The translations under genes and the position numbers were made by a program. Under the pieces are notes generated by a model. That model made no database searches. It saw nothing but the letters and a program-made list of their open reading frames with translations, and was not told where the DNA came from. A stretch of DNA of 64,000 nucleotides from Isoetes taiwanensis. Taxonomy: Eukaryota; Streptophyta; Lycopodiopsida; Isoetales; Isoetaceae. Positions 1 through 9,610 of the stretch are shown piece by piece. How positions within the stretch are numbered: the stretch's first letter is position 1; every line of letters starts with the position of its first letter. The DNA is taken from assembly GCA_021234155.1 (NCBI GenBank), contig JAJEKV010000058.1:1605060-1669059 (forward strand). The letters run 5' to 3'.

Positions 1-651
1 TTGCAATGTTTGAATAGGAACTACTCAAATATGATATGTGGAAAAACAAAGTGAGCATTGTAAATAATGGTTCCATTCTTTTATCAAGAAGCTACAAGCT
101 TCCAGGTGAGCTTTGGGAGTTGAACCTTAGATTGTGGTTATGGCATATTACAATGTGGATCATTTTAAATTTTGGCTCAATTTGTAGAATGTTTAAGGTA
201 TTATTATAGATTTTGCTAACTTTTCAATTGCTATTTCCTTGCCCCTTGACCATTGTTAGTGCATTATTCCCTAGCCTCTCATGCACTGTTTGAAAATGCA
301 TACATAAAGTAAGTGGTAACCTCCGCGCAGTATCAAATTATGATTCAAAACAAGATTTAGATGATTCATCAATATGGGATAAAGACAAATTATGATTAAA
401 AACAAGATTTAGATGATTCATAAATATGGGATAAAGGACGTTCATCAATCCATAAGCACAGGATCAAAGTTTTCATTTAACGAATGAGCCAAGCAATCTG
501 ATGTAACAACAAAAAAACCAACCCAACAAAAATCCCAACTAGGAGGGCTATAAGTGAGCTGGAAGTGGCCCCCTAGACTTGACGTAAAATTGTAGGTGGT
601 ACGGGCTATGGCAAAGGGGGATGGGAAGAATTGAAGCTACAATAAATTATG
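1..651. repeat. Dispersed repeat family R1, copy 1
   Basis: Positions 1-477 recur almost unchanged at 5210-5687, and 299-651 recur at 3900-4252. Inside lies a roughly 52 bp unit present twice in tandem (about 331-435), built around AAGATTTAGATGATTCAT. No coding capacity is visible. The three copies start and stop at different points, so these are pieces of a longer repeat cut by later rearrangements. The class is not recognised. Confidence 0.85.
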
Positions 652-652
652 C

Positions 653-779
653 ACTTGTGTGGCTAGCCAGTCACTAGCCAGGAACTGCCCTGCAAAAAAC
701 ACAGCTTATGCCCTTGCAAATTAAGGCTATTAGGACCCTAAGACCGTTCGTGATAATCTCTACACATCTAAGCCTGTCG
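653..779 (-). pseudogene. ABCC transporter exon edge plus intron, inside repeat R2
   Basis: This segment recurs at 16224-16361. Read on the minus strand it has a pyrimidine-rich tract ending in TTTTTTGCAG, then coding sequence GQFLASDWLATQV. That resembles the start of an ABCC (MRP-type) transmembrane exon, where SDYWLA is typical. The longer copy at 16013-16250 continues into clear ABCC sequence, which supports the reading. Only about 13 codons are left here. It is a gene fragment spread as part of a repeat, not a functional gene. Confidence 0.45.
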
Positions 780-789
780 GGACTTTAAG

Positions 790-960
790 ACCGTCCAAGT
801 GCATATCTAGCATTATAACAGGGGTTTTTTTTTCTGTTTTTTTACTGTTTTCTCTAAGGTTTTCATATGATTTGGTGGCCGTATTCATCCAGGTGTACTA
901 AATAATATTTCTAGAGTGCACCCTTTTGTTAGCCGTTGATTTTAGAAAAGGGAACAAATC
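790..960. repeat. Dispersed repeat R3, fragment
   Basis: Similar sequence occurs at 6203-6330 and 31731-31865, where it begins the longer repeat R5. Shared blocks include AATAACAGGGGTTTTTT and CTAAGGTTTTC.ATGATTT. This copy stops after GCCGTTGATTTTAG. No gene content. Confidence 0.7.
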
Positions 961-1071
961 CTGTGGTGGATATCCTCCCATTATTTTTAGGGTTTTTTTA
1001 GGGTTCAACTTGTTAACTTGTTTCGAATTATCCGTTCTTTCCATCAAGGCCCGCACGGTGTTTAGGGTAGC

Positions 1072-1449
1072 TATGGCGGGCAAAAAAGAAAATGGTGTCG
1101 CCGCCCGTGCTTTGCTGAAGAAACTAAAGGCACCATGGCAGATCACGGGCCCTACCGGCGGCCCCTCGAATACAAAGAACCCATTCCAGATATTACACTC
1201 TACCGCACCTTCTCTCCTGCCACCGCTCCTAAGCCTGTTTCAGTCCCTCGATCTGAACCTGCGCATGTTTACGATATCAAATATTTTGCTAGATCTACCC
1301 GGCGCACGATATCTCAACAAGTCGTAAGAGAAATTGATCCTTCCAAGGATTCTGAGTTTGATGACCATTTGCCCCCTTCCCCTCCAATTTTTGTTCTTGC
1401 ACCTCAGTTGAAGTGTTCAGATATCCAAGGAGAGGGCTATCAAAAGTAA
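1072..1449 (+). pseudogene. Frameshifted intronless copy, complex I B14.5a (NDUFA7)-like
   Basis: Two overlapping frames together look like one small protein. The first, from ATG 1072, gives MAGKKENGVAARALLKKLKA then PWQITGP. The second covers about 1140-1449, with LEYKEP, YRTFSPATAP, VYDIKYFARSTRR, and it ends in GEGYQK and a stop. The frame changes near 1150-1160. The total of about 126 codons and the order TGP, EY, YR.F.PAT, VYDIKYF.R..RR fit plant homologues of the mitochondrial complex I subunit B14.5a (NDUFA7), as I remember the family. No intron is visible, so this may be a processed retrocopy, though I see no poly(A) tail. The family assignment is tentative; the frameshift is directly visible. 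Confidence 0.4.
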
Positions 1450-1510
1450 AAGATTTGTGGAAATGGAGGATAAACATTGAAGCTGGCTGCATGAATAGGA
1501 TGTTCACAGA

Positions 1511-1879
1511 ATGATGTTCACTGTTCATGTGTCCATGTGTTCATGTGATTTTGCACTTGAAGCTTTATCAGAAGTGCTTGCAGGGAATAATGATGAAGTA
1601 GAACAGGAAGACAGATTGCACAAGTTTCTAAGATATAACATCTTGCATATGGAGGATAACTTTGGCCCTTCATCCAATAAAGATGTTATCTCTTACAATT
1701 CTACTAGAGCACGGATTCAGCACATGGAAAAGCTTCTCTTAAGTTTAAACCCTCCGAATGTAAAGCATGCCATTATTTGGGTCGAAAAAAGAAGGGTTGA
1801 ATACTTGATAATCTTGGATATGCTTCTTTCTGATTCTTCCTATGGGGACAGCTTCCACAAAGATGAAGACTTGGCCTGA
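1511..1879 (+). CDS. Unrecognised ORF, possible gene fragment
   Basis: An open frame of 122 codons from ATG 1511. Its composition looks protein-like: mixed charged and hydrophobic helices, with EVEQEDRLHKFLRYNILHME and ARIQHMEKLLLSLNPPNVKH. I do not recognise the family. It lies 62 bases after the B14.5a-like pseudogene on the same strand, in a stretch that also holds other gene scraps (PABP, ABCC). A captured exon is therefore more likely than a living gene. No promoter or splice evidence was found. Confidence 0.2.
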   Translation: MMFTVHVSMCSCDFALEALSEVLAGNNDEVEQEDRLHKFLRYNILHMEDNFGPSSNKDVISYNSTRARIQHMEKLLLSLNPPNVKHAIIWVEKRRVEYLIILDMLLSDSSYGDSFHKDEDLA

Positions 1880-2336
1880 CAAGATATACAATCTCATGAA
1901 ACGATTTTTGGAGCTATCTGGATGGGCTTGGGTTCATGTGAAAACATGCCGAAACAGCTTGGGAAGTGTCGAATTGGGCATGGGAAGTCCTGATTCAGCA
2001 TGGGCAACTTCGAAATAATAAGATCGGGCTGGAATGCAGAGGTGTTGTGGCTATTGTGGTCTTCTAACTTGTTGATTTTTCTTTCTTGTCTCATTTCTGA
2101 TATAAGCATGTTGTTACCAAATTGGTAATTGGTAATGATATAATAATAGGTAAAGATAGAAGCCAAAGGGGAACAATGGAAGTGTAAGGGCTATGGTATG
2201 AATATAGATTAGCCAGTAGAGCAAGTAGAGCAGTTGCAGGATTTAACTGTTTGTTCATTATTAATAAATTTTATTATTACATCCATCATTAGAGTATTAG
2301 GTAATGTCTATATCTACACCCCTACACCATCCTTTA
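1880..2336. other. No gene seen
   Basis: AT-rich sequence. The stretch 1940-2030 has weak word similarity (CTTGGGAAGTG) to 17700-17760, hinting at a shared old repeat. No ORF, RNA gene or clear element is supported. Confidence 0.5.
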
Positions 2337-2730
2337 AGGCCCCGAAGGGGCCAAAAAAAATTTTAGTTAACACAAACCATTCACACAACTAACATTATTA
2401 ACACAAACCATTGCATTTGACACATTTAAATTAAAATCCCCCTTAAACCCCCTTTGGTTTGGGTGCATATTCACATGGGGGGTTACGTAGGGCAGCGAGA
2501 GCCTAAAAAAATTTACAATACATGTATAAAATTAACACCATTAAGTACATTCTCTCAAACCTTATAGTATTTTGCAAACCTTAATATACAGTATACAAAA
2601 ACTTGTACATGCATACCCCACAAACGAGGATCGCTATCTACGGTCCAGATCTTGGAATAAAGGGCAAATATGCCCGTCCGACATCTCTCGTTGCCCGAAG
2701 TAACCCCCCGTGTGAATATGCACCCAAACC
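2337..2730. mobile_element. Foldback MITE family, truncated copy
   Basis: The left arm (2337-2488) starts AAGGCCCCGAAGGGGCC, contains GGTTTGGGTGCATATTCAC and ends GGGGGGTTACG. An inverted counterpart, CGAAGTAACCCCCCGTGTG then AATATGCACCCAAACC, lies at about 2697-2730, where the copy is cut off. The loop (2500-2690) shares words such as CATACCCCACAAACGAGGA with the loop of the complete copy at 7106-7797. There is no coding capacity. The junction at 2731 runs into CACAGATCAATCATATGACT, which also occurs at 16371. Confidence 0.7.
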
Positions 2731-3345
2731 ACAGATCAATCATATGACTTTTAAGCGTTGTTTATTCCAGACTTGTGGGCTGCCGAAATCAGACATAAAA
2801 TTGTCTATGATGGTAGTGTTCTAGCCTCCTAGTGCCCCTGCTTCCATCGCTGCCTAAACTCTTACCTTTTAAATGCCCCCTTCGGATGTAGCATATGCAT
2901 CTGGGGTCAATTGAACCCAAATATTTTATTACTCGGCTTATTTATAGTCTTAAAAGGGTCGGATTGATACATTGCACGATGATTCACGTGAATTTTTGCA
3001 GGTTAAATATCGAGAAGAACAATTGAAGGAGTTTAGGAGCGAGGAACTGTCGGATTCTCCATGAGAATGCATCCCAAAGCCAGAACATTTGCCCAAAACT
3101 GTCAAGAAAAGACCAAAAGAAATGTTGCCATATTCCTCAATTTTGTTTGTCGTGACCAGTTTTGGTTGTTTAGCAAAAGGAGATTTGCTGCTATATATAG
3201 ATGGATCCTCTGCTATATATCAAAAGAGCAGAAGTGCATATCTCTGGCTCTAGATAAATGCAGATTTAATGGATGTTTTAATCGATCTTCCAAGACCATA
3301 AGTCTTAAATGGTTAGTATGGATGCAAAGAATTTTTGTACTGTAT
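2731..3345. other. No gene seen
   Basis: Unassigned AT-rich sequence. Part of a long plus-strand open frame (3061-3618) overlaps the poly(A)-binding-protein relic read on the other strand and looks like chance. Confidence 0.4.
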
Positions 3346-3657
3346 GTTGTCATCATCTATGTTGTCATCCAGATTTTTAAGATACAGATTAAGCACTTGA
3401 AACTTATCATCTTGTTCTTTTTGGTCTTGCCCAAATTTTGTTCTCAACTCAACCTCCCTTTCTTACTTCTTTTGATCTCACCCAATATACCATTCCTTAT
3501 CATCAAACTTTTTCCCGTTCAACTCGGTAGCATCTTCAGGATGCTCAAAATTCAACGCTTCTACTGCCGCGCTAGCATCTTCAGGATGCTCAAAATTCAC
3601 AAATCCGAAACATTTTGACTTTCCATATGCATGTGGAGGCAGATGACGGTCAGCATC
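3346..3657 (-). pseudogene. Poly(A)-binding protein relic (end of RRM3, linker, start of RRM4)
   Basis: Read on the minus strand, this gives YGKSKCFGFVNFEHPEDA, then AAVEALN, GKKFDDKEW, then a linker with EVELRTKFGQDQKEQ and NLYLKNLDDNIDDD. Those are hallmarks of cytoplasmic poly(A)-binding protein between RRM3 and RRM4. GFVNF is the RNP1-type core that contacts RNA. An in-frame direct duplication of about 46 bp (unit AGCATCTTCAGGATGCTCAA at 3531 and 3577) repeats FEHPEDA. There are stop codons after WYIG and after QKK. Intact plant PABPs are over 600 residues; only about 100 codons remain. It is non-functional, and its origin by capture or retroposition is unknown. Confidence 0.85.
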
Positions 3658-3899
3658 AGGAGCATCACAGGAATTAAAAATAGAGATAGGCGTAGAGAGG
3701 TGAAGTAAATTTTAGATTGCATGTATATGGGAGGGCTGGATTTGAGCATGGGGGCTCACGGTTTCAAGAATGAGCTCAAGCCGCCCAGCATCATAGCCCC
3801 ACACACTAGCAATGCAATGCACCCTCATGCTTTGGACTTTGATACCTTTCAATAGATTATCCGTCGTAAGCAATAGATGGTGCAGACTTTGATACCTTT

Positions 3900-4252
3900 C
3901 ATACATAAAGTAAGTGGTAACCTCCGTGCAATATCAAATTATGATTCAAAACAAGATTTAGAGGATTCATCAATATGGGATAAAGACAAATTATGATTGA
4001 AATCAAGATTTAGATGATTCATCAATATGGGATAAAAGACGTTCATCAATCCATAAGCACAGGATCAAAGTTTTCATTTAACGAATGAGCCAAGCAATCT
4101 GATGTAACAACAAAAAAACCAACCCAACAAAAATCCCAACTAGGAGGGCTATAAGTGAGCTGGAAGTGGCTCCCTCAACTTGACGTAAAATTGTAGGTGG
4201 TACGGGCTATGGCAAAGGGGGATGGGAAGAATTGAAGCTACAATAAATTATG
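3900..4252. repeat. Repeat R1, copy 2 (partial)
   Basis: Near-identical to 299-651, including the internal ~52 bp tandem unit. It starts inside R1 (CATACATAAAGTAAGTGG) and ends at AATAAATTATG, the same point where copy 1 gives way to R2. Confidence 0.85.
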
Positions 4253-5209
4253 GAAATCATGGATCATCTGGATGGGTGCGGAGTTCCTTTTTCTAGCTTT
4301 GAATGTTAAGCTGTCCGTAGTCAAACCTTGCAGAACATCCCACTCAGTGCTTTTTCTTTGCCACTCTTGGCTCTTAGGTTTAAAAAATATAAAAGAATTT
4401 CGTAAACAACTAAAAAAAAATTGCTTAGACATTGGACTTGAATACAAACTCTAATGAAGAGAGTTTGTATTTCATTAGAGTTTGGCAACTATGGAGGTTA
4501 GAATGCCAAGATTAAACATAATCAGTTAATTTTTGAATGTTTAGAACTGAAATCCTTTTGAATTAACATAAAACCCCTTTTCCAACAAGTTGGACAAAAG
4601 AAATGTTCGCACGGCCTTGGCCGCTGAGATAAATTTCTTGTACCACTAATCTTACCCGTTGAATGAGTAATAATTGCTCTAGAGGAATTTATGTACCCTA
4701 GTATTTTAAATTAAGTTCGTCTTATGTCGCACAATGTATTAAGAAAAGGTGTTGTCGCGCTATGGGGTGCCCTCATGAATTGATAGAAATGAATGGACTG
4801 AATTTGAATTATAAAGCATTAGATTGGGAGAATATACTTGTTGCTTTCGCTCCTAATTCTAGCAACATGTCTATGATCTTTTGAATTGTTGTTATGTCTT
4901 CTCATCTGTTTGATTTCCCCTACATCTTTAGTATTGGAATCTCCTACATAATATACAACATTCCTCCTGCTTAGCATGGACCTCCCTCCCCCCTTTTTGT
5001 GTAATTCTTACCATGTTGTCGAGCTTGCCCCCTATTAAAATATCCTACAACACAAATACCTCAACACGCATATCATAAAATGTCAGGTAATTCATTCAGC
5101 GCACTAGAATACCACAAGGTCATATCAAGACATTGGTAGATGGGTCTTTGAAAGGGATTTGGAAGCAGCGGCAAAGATTTTTGACCCGAATTATGGGATC
5201 AATGTTTCT
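4253..5209. other. No gene seen
   Basis: AT-rich sequence with short ORFs only. A small inverted repeat with AGAGTTTGTATT-like arms lies at 4440-4483 (CAAACTCTAATGAAGAGAGTTTG). Nothing else is supported. Confidence 0.5.
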
Positions 5210-5687
5210 TTGCAATGTTTGAATAGGAACTACTCAAATATGATATGTGGAAAAACAAAGTGAGTATTGTAAATAATAGTTCCATTCTTTTATCAAGAAG
5301 CTACAAGCTTCTAGGTGAGCTTTGGGAGTTGAATCTTAGATTGTGGTTATGGCATATTACAATGTGGATCATTTTAAATTTTGGCTCAATTTGTAGAATG
5401 TTTTAAGGTATTATTATAGATTTTGCTAACTTTTCAATTGCTATTTCCTTGCCCCTTGACCATTGTTAGTGCATTATTCCCTAGCCTCTCATGCATTGTT
5501 TGAAAATGCATACATAAAGTAAGTGGTAGCCTCCGTGCCGTATCAAATTATGATTGAAAACAAGATTTAGATGATTCATCAATATGGGATAAAGACAAAT
5601 TATGATTGAAAACAAGATTTAGATGATTCATCAATATGGGATAAAAGACGTTCATCAATCCATAAGCACAGGATCAAAGTTTTCATT
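5210..5687. repeat. Repeat R1, copy 3
   Basis: Matches 1-477 over its full length with few differences. It ends at TTTCATT, where the sequence switches abruptly to repeat R4 instead of continuing as copies 1 and 2 do. Confidence 0.9.
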
Positions 5688-5960
5688 CTCTAGTTCAGTC
5701 ACAACATCAACAACCAGTAACAGCTGCTGAGGCTCTGCTTCACCCATGGTTCCCTACAGATGTCATGAATAAACACATAGTATGTAACCATCTATTTCAC
5801 CCATGGTTCCCTACAGATGTCATGAATAAACACATAGTATGTAACCATCTATAAGAATGAAAAGTTAAGAAAATATTCAATCTTGTCTTGTCGAATCTCT
5901 GTCTTGTCGAATCTGTAGGTTTGTTAGCCTATTTACCTCCCTTTCAAGGTCTTCTCTCAA
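5688..5960. repeat. Repeat R4, copy 1, with internal 57 bp duplication
   Basis: Begins CTCTAGTTCAGTCACAACAT, as does 19831-20060. Here a 57 bp block (TTCACCCATGGTTCCCTACA onward, about 5739-5852) is present twice; the other copy has it once. Non-coding. Confidence 0.8.
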
Positions 5961-6202
5961 GAGGCGCTGTATTTCTGCTTTGTTAGCTTTTCCCACCTAA
6001 TAAAGTTTAACAGGGGACATGAGAAATTCGCATATGAGTATTTGAGAAAACAAGCTAGTTTTTCTTTCCTATACCTGATTTTCCAGTGCTCTAGAGTCCC
6101 TCCACAATTTGTTCTTAACATTTTATCATCCTTTCATTTCAGTCTGCTTGAATTTCACTATCTTTTGCGCACCGCAACATCAATAAGATTCCGATTCGGC
6201 GT

Positions 6203-7105
6203 AGCATAATAACAGGGGTTTTTTGTGTTTTTGACGCTTTTCACTAAGGTTTTCCTATGATTTCGATGTATTCAAATGGATGTACTAATGCGCATATCTA
6301 GAGTGCATCATTTCCGAGCCATTGATTTTAGCCTTTTTTTTTCCAATGGTCAACAACCAATGGCTCACAACAAAAGCCCTTTTTTTTGTGCGTGTGGTGC
6401 ATAATGGTCAACAACCAATGGCTCACAACAAAAGCTCTTTTTGTGTGTGTGGTGCATAATGGTCAACAACCAATGGCTCACAACAAAAGCCCTTTTTTTG
6501 TGTGTGTGGTGCATAATGGGCACATGAAGGGCGCATGTAGTGCGCTTCCCGCCGCAACACATTTCTTATCATAACTTTTGATCCGTAGCCCGCTTGAGAT
6601 GATTTTTATTGCGTTGGAAAGCTCTCTCCGAGATCTTTTGATAGTGTATGATATGGATATGTTTGGTTAAGTTATCTATGCTAAAACAGCAATTTTCCGG
6701 CCGGGTTTGGTAGGCTTTACATCCTACCAAATTTGATTAATACAGATTGCGCTTATTGGATATTGTTTTATGGCTCATTCCTAATGAAGCCTCGCAAAAA
6801 TTACCATGCATTTTTAGATTTTGAGGCTTCTAGATCCTTGTGCTAACAAGCGTAAAAAGTTTCTCACTTTGGTTTCTCACCACAAGAATCCATGGAGGCC
6901 AAAGGTTGTTTGTAAATTCCAAATTGAAAAATGTTTGTGTATGGGTGTTGCAAACTTTATGAGTTTCGAATAATGGGATCAATCATTTATCTTTATGGTA
7001 ACTTTTACTTATGTTCTATTTGTTTTATTGTGATGAAATTCAAAAGTTACAGTGATGAAAGCCTCAAATGAATTCTAGTTTTTTCCTCGTTTTGATTCTA
7101 AAAAT
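6203..7105. repeat. Repeat R5, copy 1, with 57 bp minisatellite
   Basis: Similar to 31731-32667 along about 900 bp. At 6356-6522 it carries three tandem units of about 56-57 bp, each starting ATGGTCAACAACCAATGGCT and containing a T-run followed by GTGTGGTGCATA. The other copy has fewer and differently spaced units. Later blocks include GCGTTGGAAAGCTCTCTCC and ACAGCAATT..TCGGCCGGG. At 7105 the copy is interrupted by the foldback element. No coding capacity. Confidence 0.8.
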
Positions 7106-7797
7106 TTTGTCTCACCGGGGAGGGGGTTCATGTCCTAAGGCCCTCAAGAGGCCAAAATTTTTTTGCAACACAAACCATTAACATCCAATATATAAAAATT
7201 AAACCCCCAACACATAACAACCATTGACATTAACAACCAACACATAACTACCATTGACATTAATTAACACAACCATTGGGTCCAACACATTTAAATTAAA
7301 AATCCCCCCTAAACCCCTTTGGTTTGGGTGCATATTCACGGGGTGACGAGGGCCGAGCCCTCATAATTGTATTTTGCACGTATGAAATCAACACTATATA
7401 GTATTCGCTTTGAAATCTTATAGTATTTTGCTAATCTTGTTATACAAGATAGCAAATTTTGTACTTGCATACCCCACAAACGAGGAACTTTACGTGACGT
7501 GTAGATTAAGGAATAAGGGGTGAATATGCCTATCCAACAGCTCTGTCTGAGTCACCCCCGCGGTGAATATGCACCCAAACCAAAGGGGGTTTAAGGGGGA
7601 TTTTAATTTAAATGTGTTGGACCCAATGGTTGTGTTAATTAATGTCAATGGTAGTTATGTGTTGGTTGTTAATGTCAATGGTTGTTATGTGTTGGGGGTT
7701 TAATTTTTATATGTTGATGTTAATGGTTTGTGTTGCAAGAAAATTTTGGTTCCTTCGCCTTAAGGACATCACAAAACCTCTCCCTCCCTGAGACAAA
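7106..7797. mobile_element. Complete foldback (MITE-like) element
   Basis: Two inverted arms, 7106-7347 and 7551-7797, face each other across a loop of about 200 bp. The arms are almost identical in their inner 225 bp (GGTTTGGGTGCATATTCAC against its complement). They diverge more near the tips, which read TTTGTCTCA and TGAGACAAA. There is no ORF. The left tip interrupts repeat R5, whose other copy (32640-32667) continues past this point, so the insertion point is visible. I could not define a target duplication. Related partial copies lie at 2337-2730 and 33185-33315. It is a non-autonomous DNA element; the mobilising transposase is unknown. Confidence 0.85.
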
Positions 7798-7942
7798 CCA
7801 CATGCATTATCTTTGGAAACGGATACTTACCTTGCGACCTTCTAGAGAAACCCATTTTGTGCTCTTCTATCATAGCCTTTGGGCCATTTCAAGCCGTTCA
7901 TTGGCTTAATTAGAAGTTTCACATGCAAATTTTTACTTCTTT

Positions 7943-8141
7943 TGAAACAATTTGAGCGCCAACACAGAAGCAAGAATTTGCAAAGAACCAGATACCCATC
8001 TCGTGGGATTCTCTTCTATTTATAGAGATCCTAGAATACAACAAGCCTAATTAAGACTCCACTAATTCTCAAGCATAACGCTTCATATCCTAACTCTAAA
8101 AGTTCTCATTATAACCGCATATCTGGGCTGCTTTTTTAACA
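7943..8141 (-). repeat. Copia 3' LTR
   Basis: Begins TGAAACAATTTGAGCGCC and ends in AACA on the plus strand, i.e. TGTTA...TTTCA on the element's strand. It pairs with 12558-12752. On the element strand a purine-rich tract (GAGTGGAG) directly precedes it, fitting a polypurine tract. Confidence 0.9.
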
Positions 8142-8174
8142 CTCCACTCATTATTATAATGACGGCCACCCCAA

Positions 8175-8666
8175 GAGTGCTTGAATGTAGCTTGAACTTT
8201 TCCCCATCAAAGGGCTTGGTTAGCACATCTCACAAGCATATCTTCATGAGATATGTACTCCATCCGTATAGATCAGTCCACCACTTTTTCTCTTGTAAAA
8301 TGATGATGAAATGGAGATGTGCTTTAATCTTCTATGATGGACTGGGTTCTCGTTAAGGGCTATAGTACTCTTGTTGTTGAAAATAATAGTTGGCTCTTTC
8401 TGTGAATACCCGAGTTCTCCCAAGAATTGCCTCAGCCACACGGTTTCTCTCACCACGGCTGATGTAGCCATATATTCTGCTTCACAAGAAGACAGTAACC
8501 GAGGTCCGCTTTTGAAGTAGTCCACGTGGATCGCTTTCCATGTAGCATGATGCAAAAACTCGTTGTTGACCTCCTCGTTATCTTGATATCCGCCCCAATC
8601 CGCATCAACAAATGACACTAGTTTTACCATGGGATCATTTGAATTAGGTCCATACCTTAATCCCAT
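8175..8666 (-). pseudogene. Copia RNase H relic
   Basis: Read on the minus strand: VSFVDADWGG (first catalytic Asp), LLSSCEAEYMA (catalytic Glu), WLRQFLGELG, NNKSTIALNENPVHH and LKHI. These are the ordered landmarks of Copia RNase H. The usual DN of the third site reads NN. Insertions and deletions disturb the GY.F segment. It sits directly inside the 3' LTR, as expected. Confidence 0.9.
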
Positions 8667-8823
8667 GTTTGATGTGCCCTCAAGATATCTGATAATTTGT
8701 TTTACTCAAGCAATCCAATGTCGCTGCCCTCGATTTTGCATGAACCTGCTCACTGCTCCTACCGCTTGTGCAATATCGTGTCTGGTACTAACCATGATAT
8801 GCATGAGACAACCTATCGTGATT

Positions 8824-9610
8824 TCAGGGAATACAATTCATTCTAACCCGCTCATCACTAGATCGTGGTTCCATCTCCTTGCTAAGTCCGATATGGATCT
8901 TCTTTGCTGAGTATCTTTGGGCAAACACGCTTTCATTCCATACCTGCTGCCTGATGAATGACAAGGTTCTCTTAGTTCTATCCCTTAGAACCTGGAGCCC
9001 CAAGCAGGTCTTGATTTCACCTAAATCCGTCATTCTGAATTCTGTGTGAAGTGCACGTTTCATGGATAGGACCACATCCATGCCTTTGCTTACTATAATT
9101 AGATCATCCACATATACAATCACAATCAAAAACGATTTTTCTCGCTTTTTACAAGAGACATTCCACTCGGTCTTGATCCGTAACTCCTAGATTTTGCAGA
9201 AATCCATCAATGCGATTATACCAGCTCCTAGGGCTTTGTTTCAGACCATACAAAGCCCGATTCAATCTGCACACCTTTCCCTTGATCTGTTCAAATCTCT
9301 CTGGCTGCCGCATGAAAATTTCCTCCTGCAGAAACCCATTCAATAAAGCTGTTTTGACGTCCATTTGGTGTATTACCATATCCTCTTGAGCTGCCAAGGC
9401 CAAAACCGGCCCTTATTGAGGTCATCTTTGCTATGGGTGAGAATGTTTCTTCAAAGTCTATTCCTCGCCACGAGAGAACCCCATGTACCCGGTCGTGTTT
9501 CTAAATCTCTCAATAGATCCGTCACAAGCCTGCTTAATCTTGAACACCCATCTGCACCCCACGGCTTTCCTTCCTTTTGGTAGATTTACCAAATCCCATG
9601 CTTGAGTTAG
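8824..9610 (-). pseudogene. Copia reverse transcriptase relic
   Basis: On the minus strand the order is GCRWVFKIK, IHQMDVKTALLNG, CRLNRALYGLKQSPRSWY and YVDDLIIVSKG. YVDD is the catalytic motif at about 9105-9116. This polymerase would copy element RNA into DNA in virus-like particles. The frame is interrupted several times: between GCRWVFKIK and QMDVK, and around 9130-9150 before YVDD. It cannot make active enzyme. Confidence 0.92.

Noticed and set aside
3061-3618. 185-codon plus-strand ORF
   Set aside because: It lies over the PABP relic read on the opposite strand, is rich in Ile, Phe and Leu from AT-rich DNA, and has no family features.
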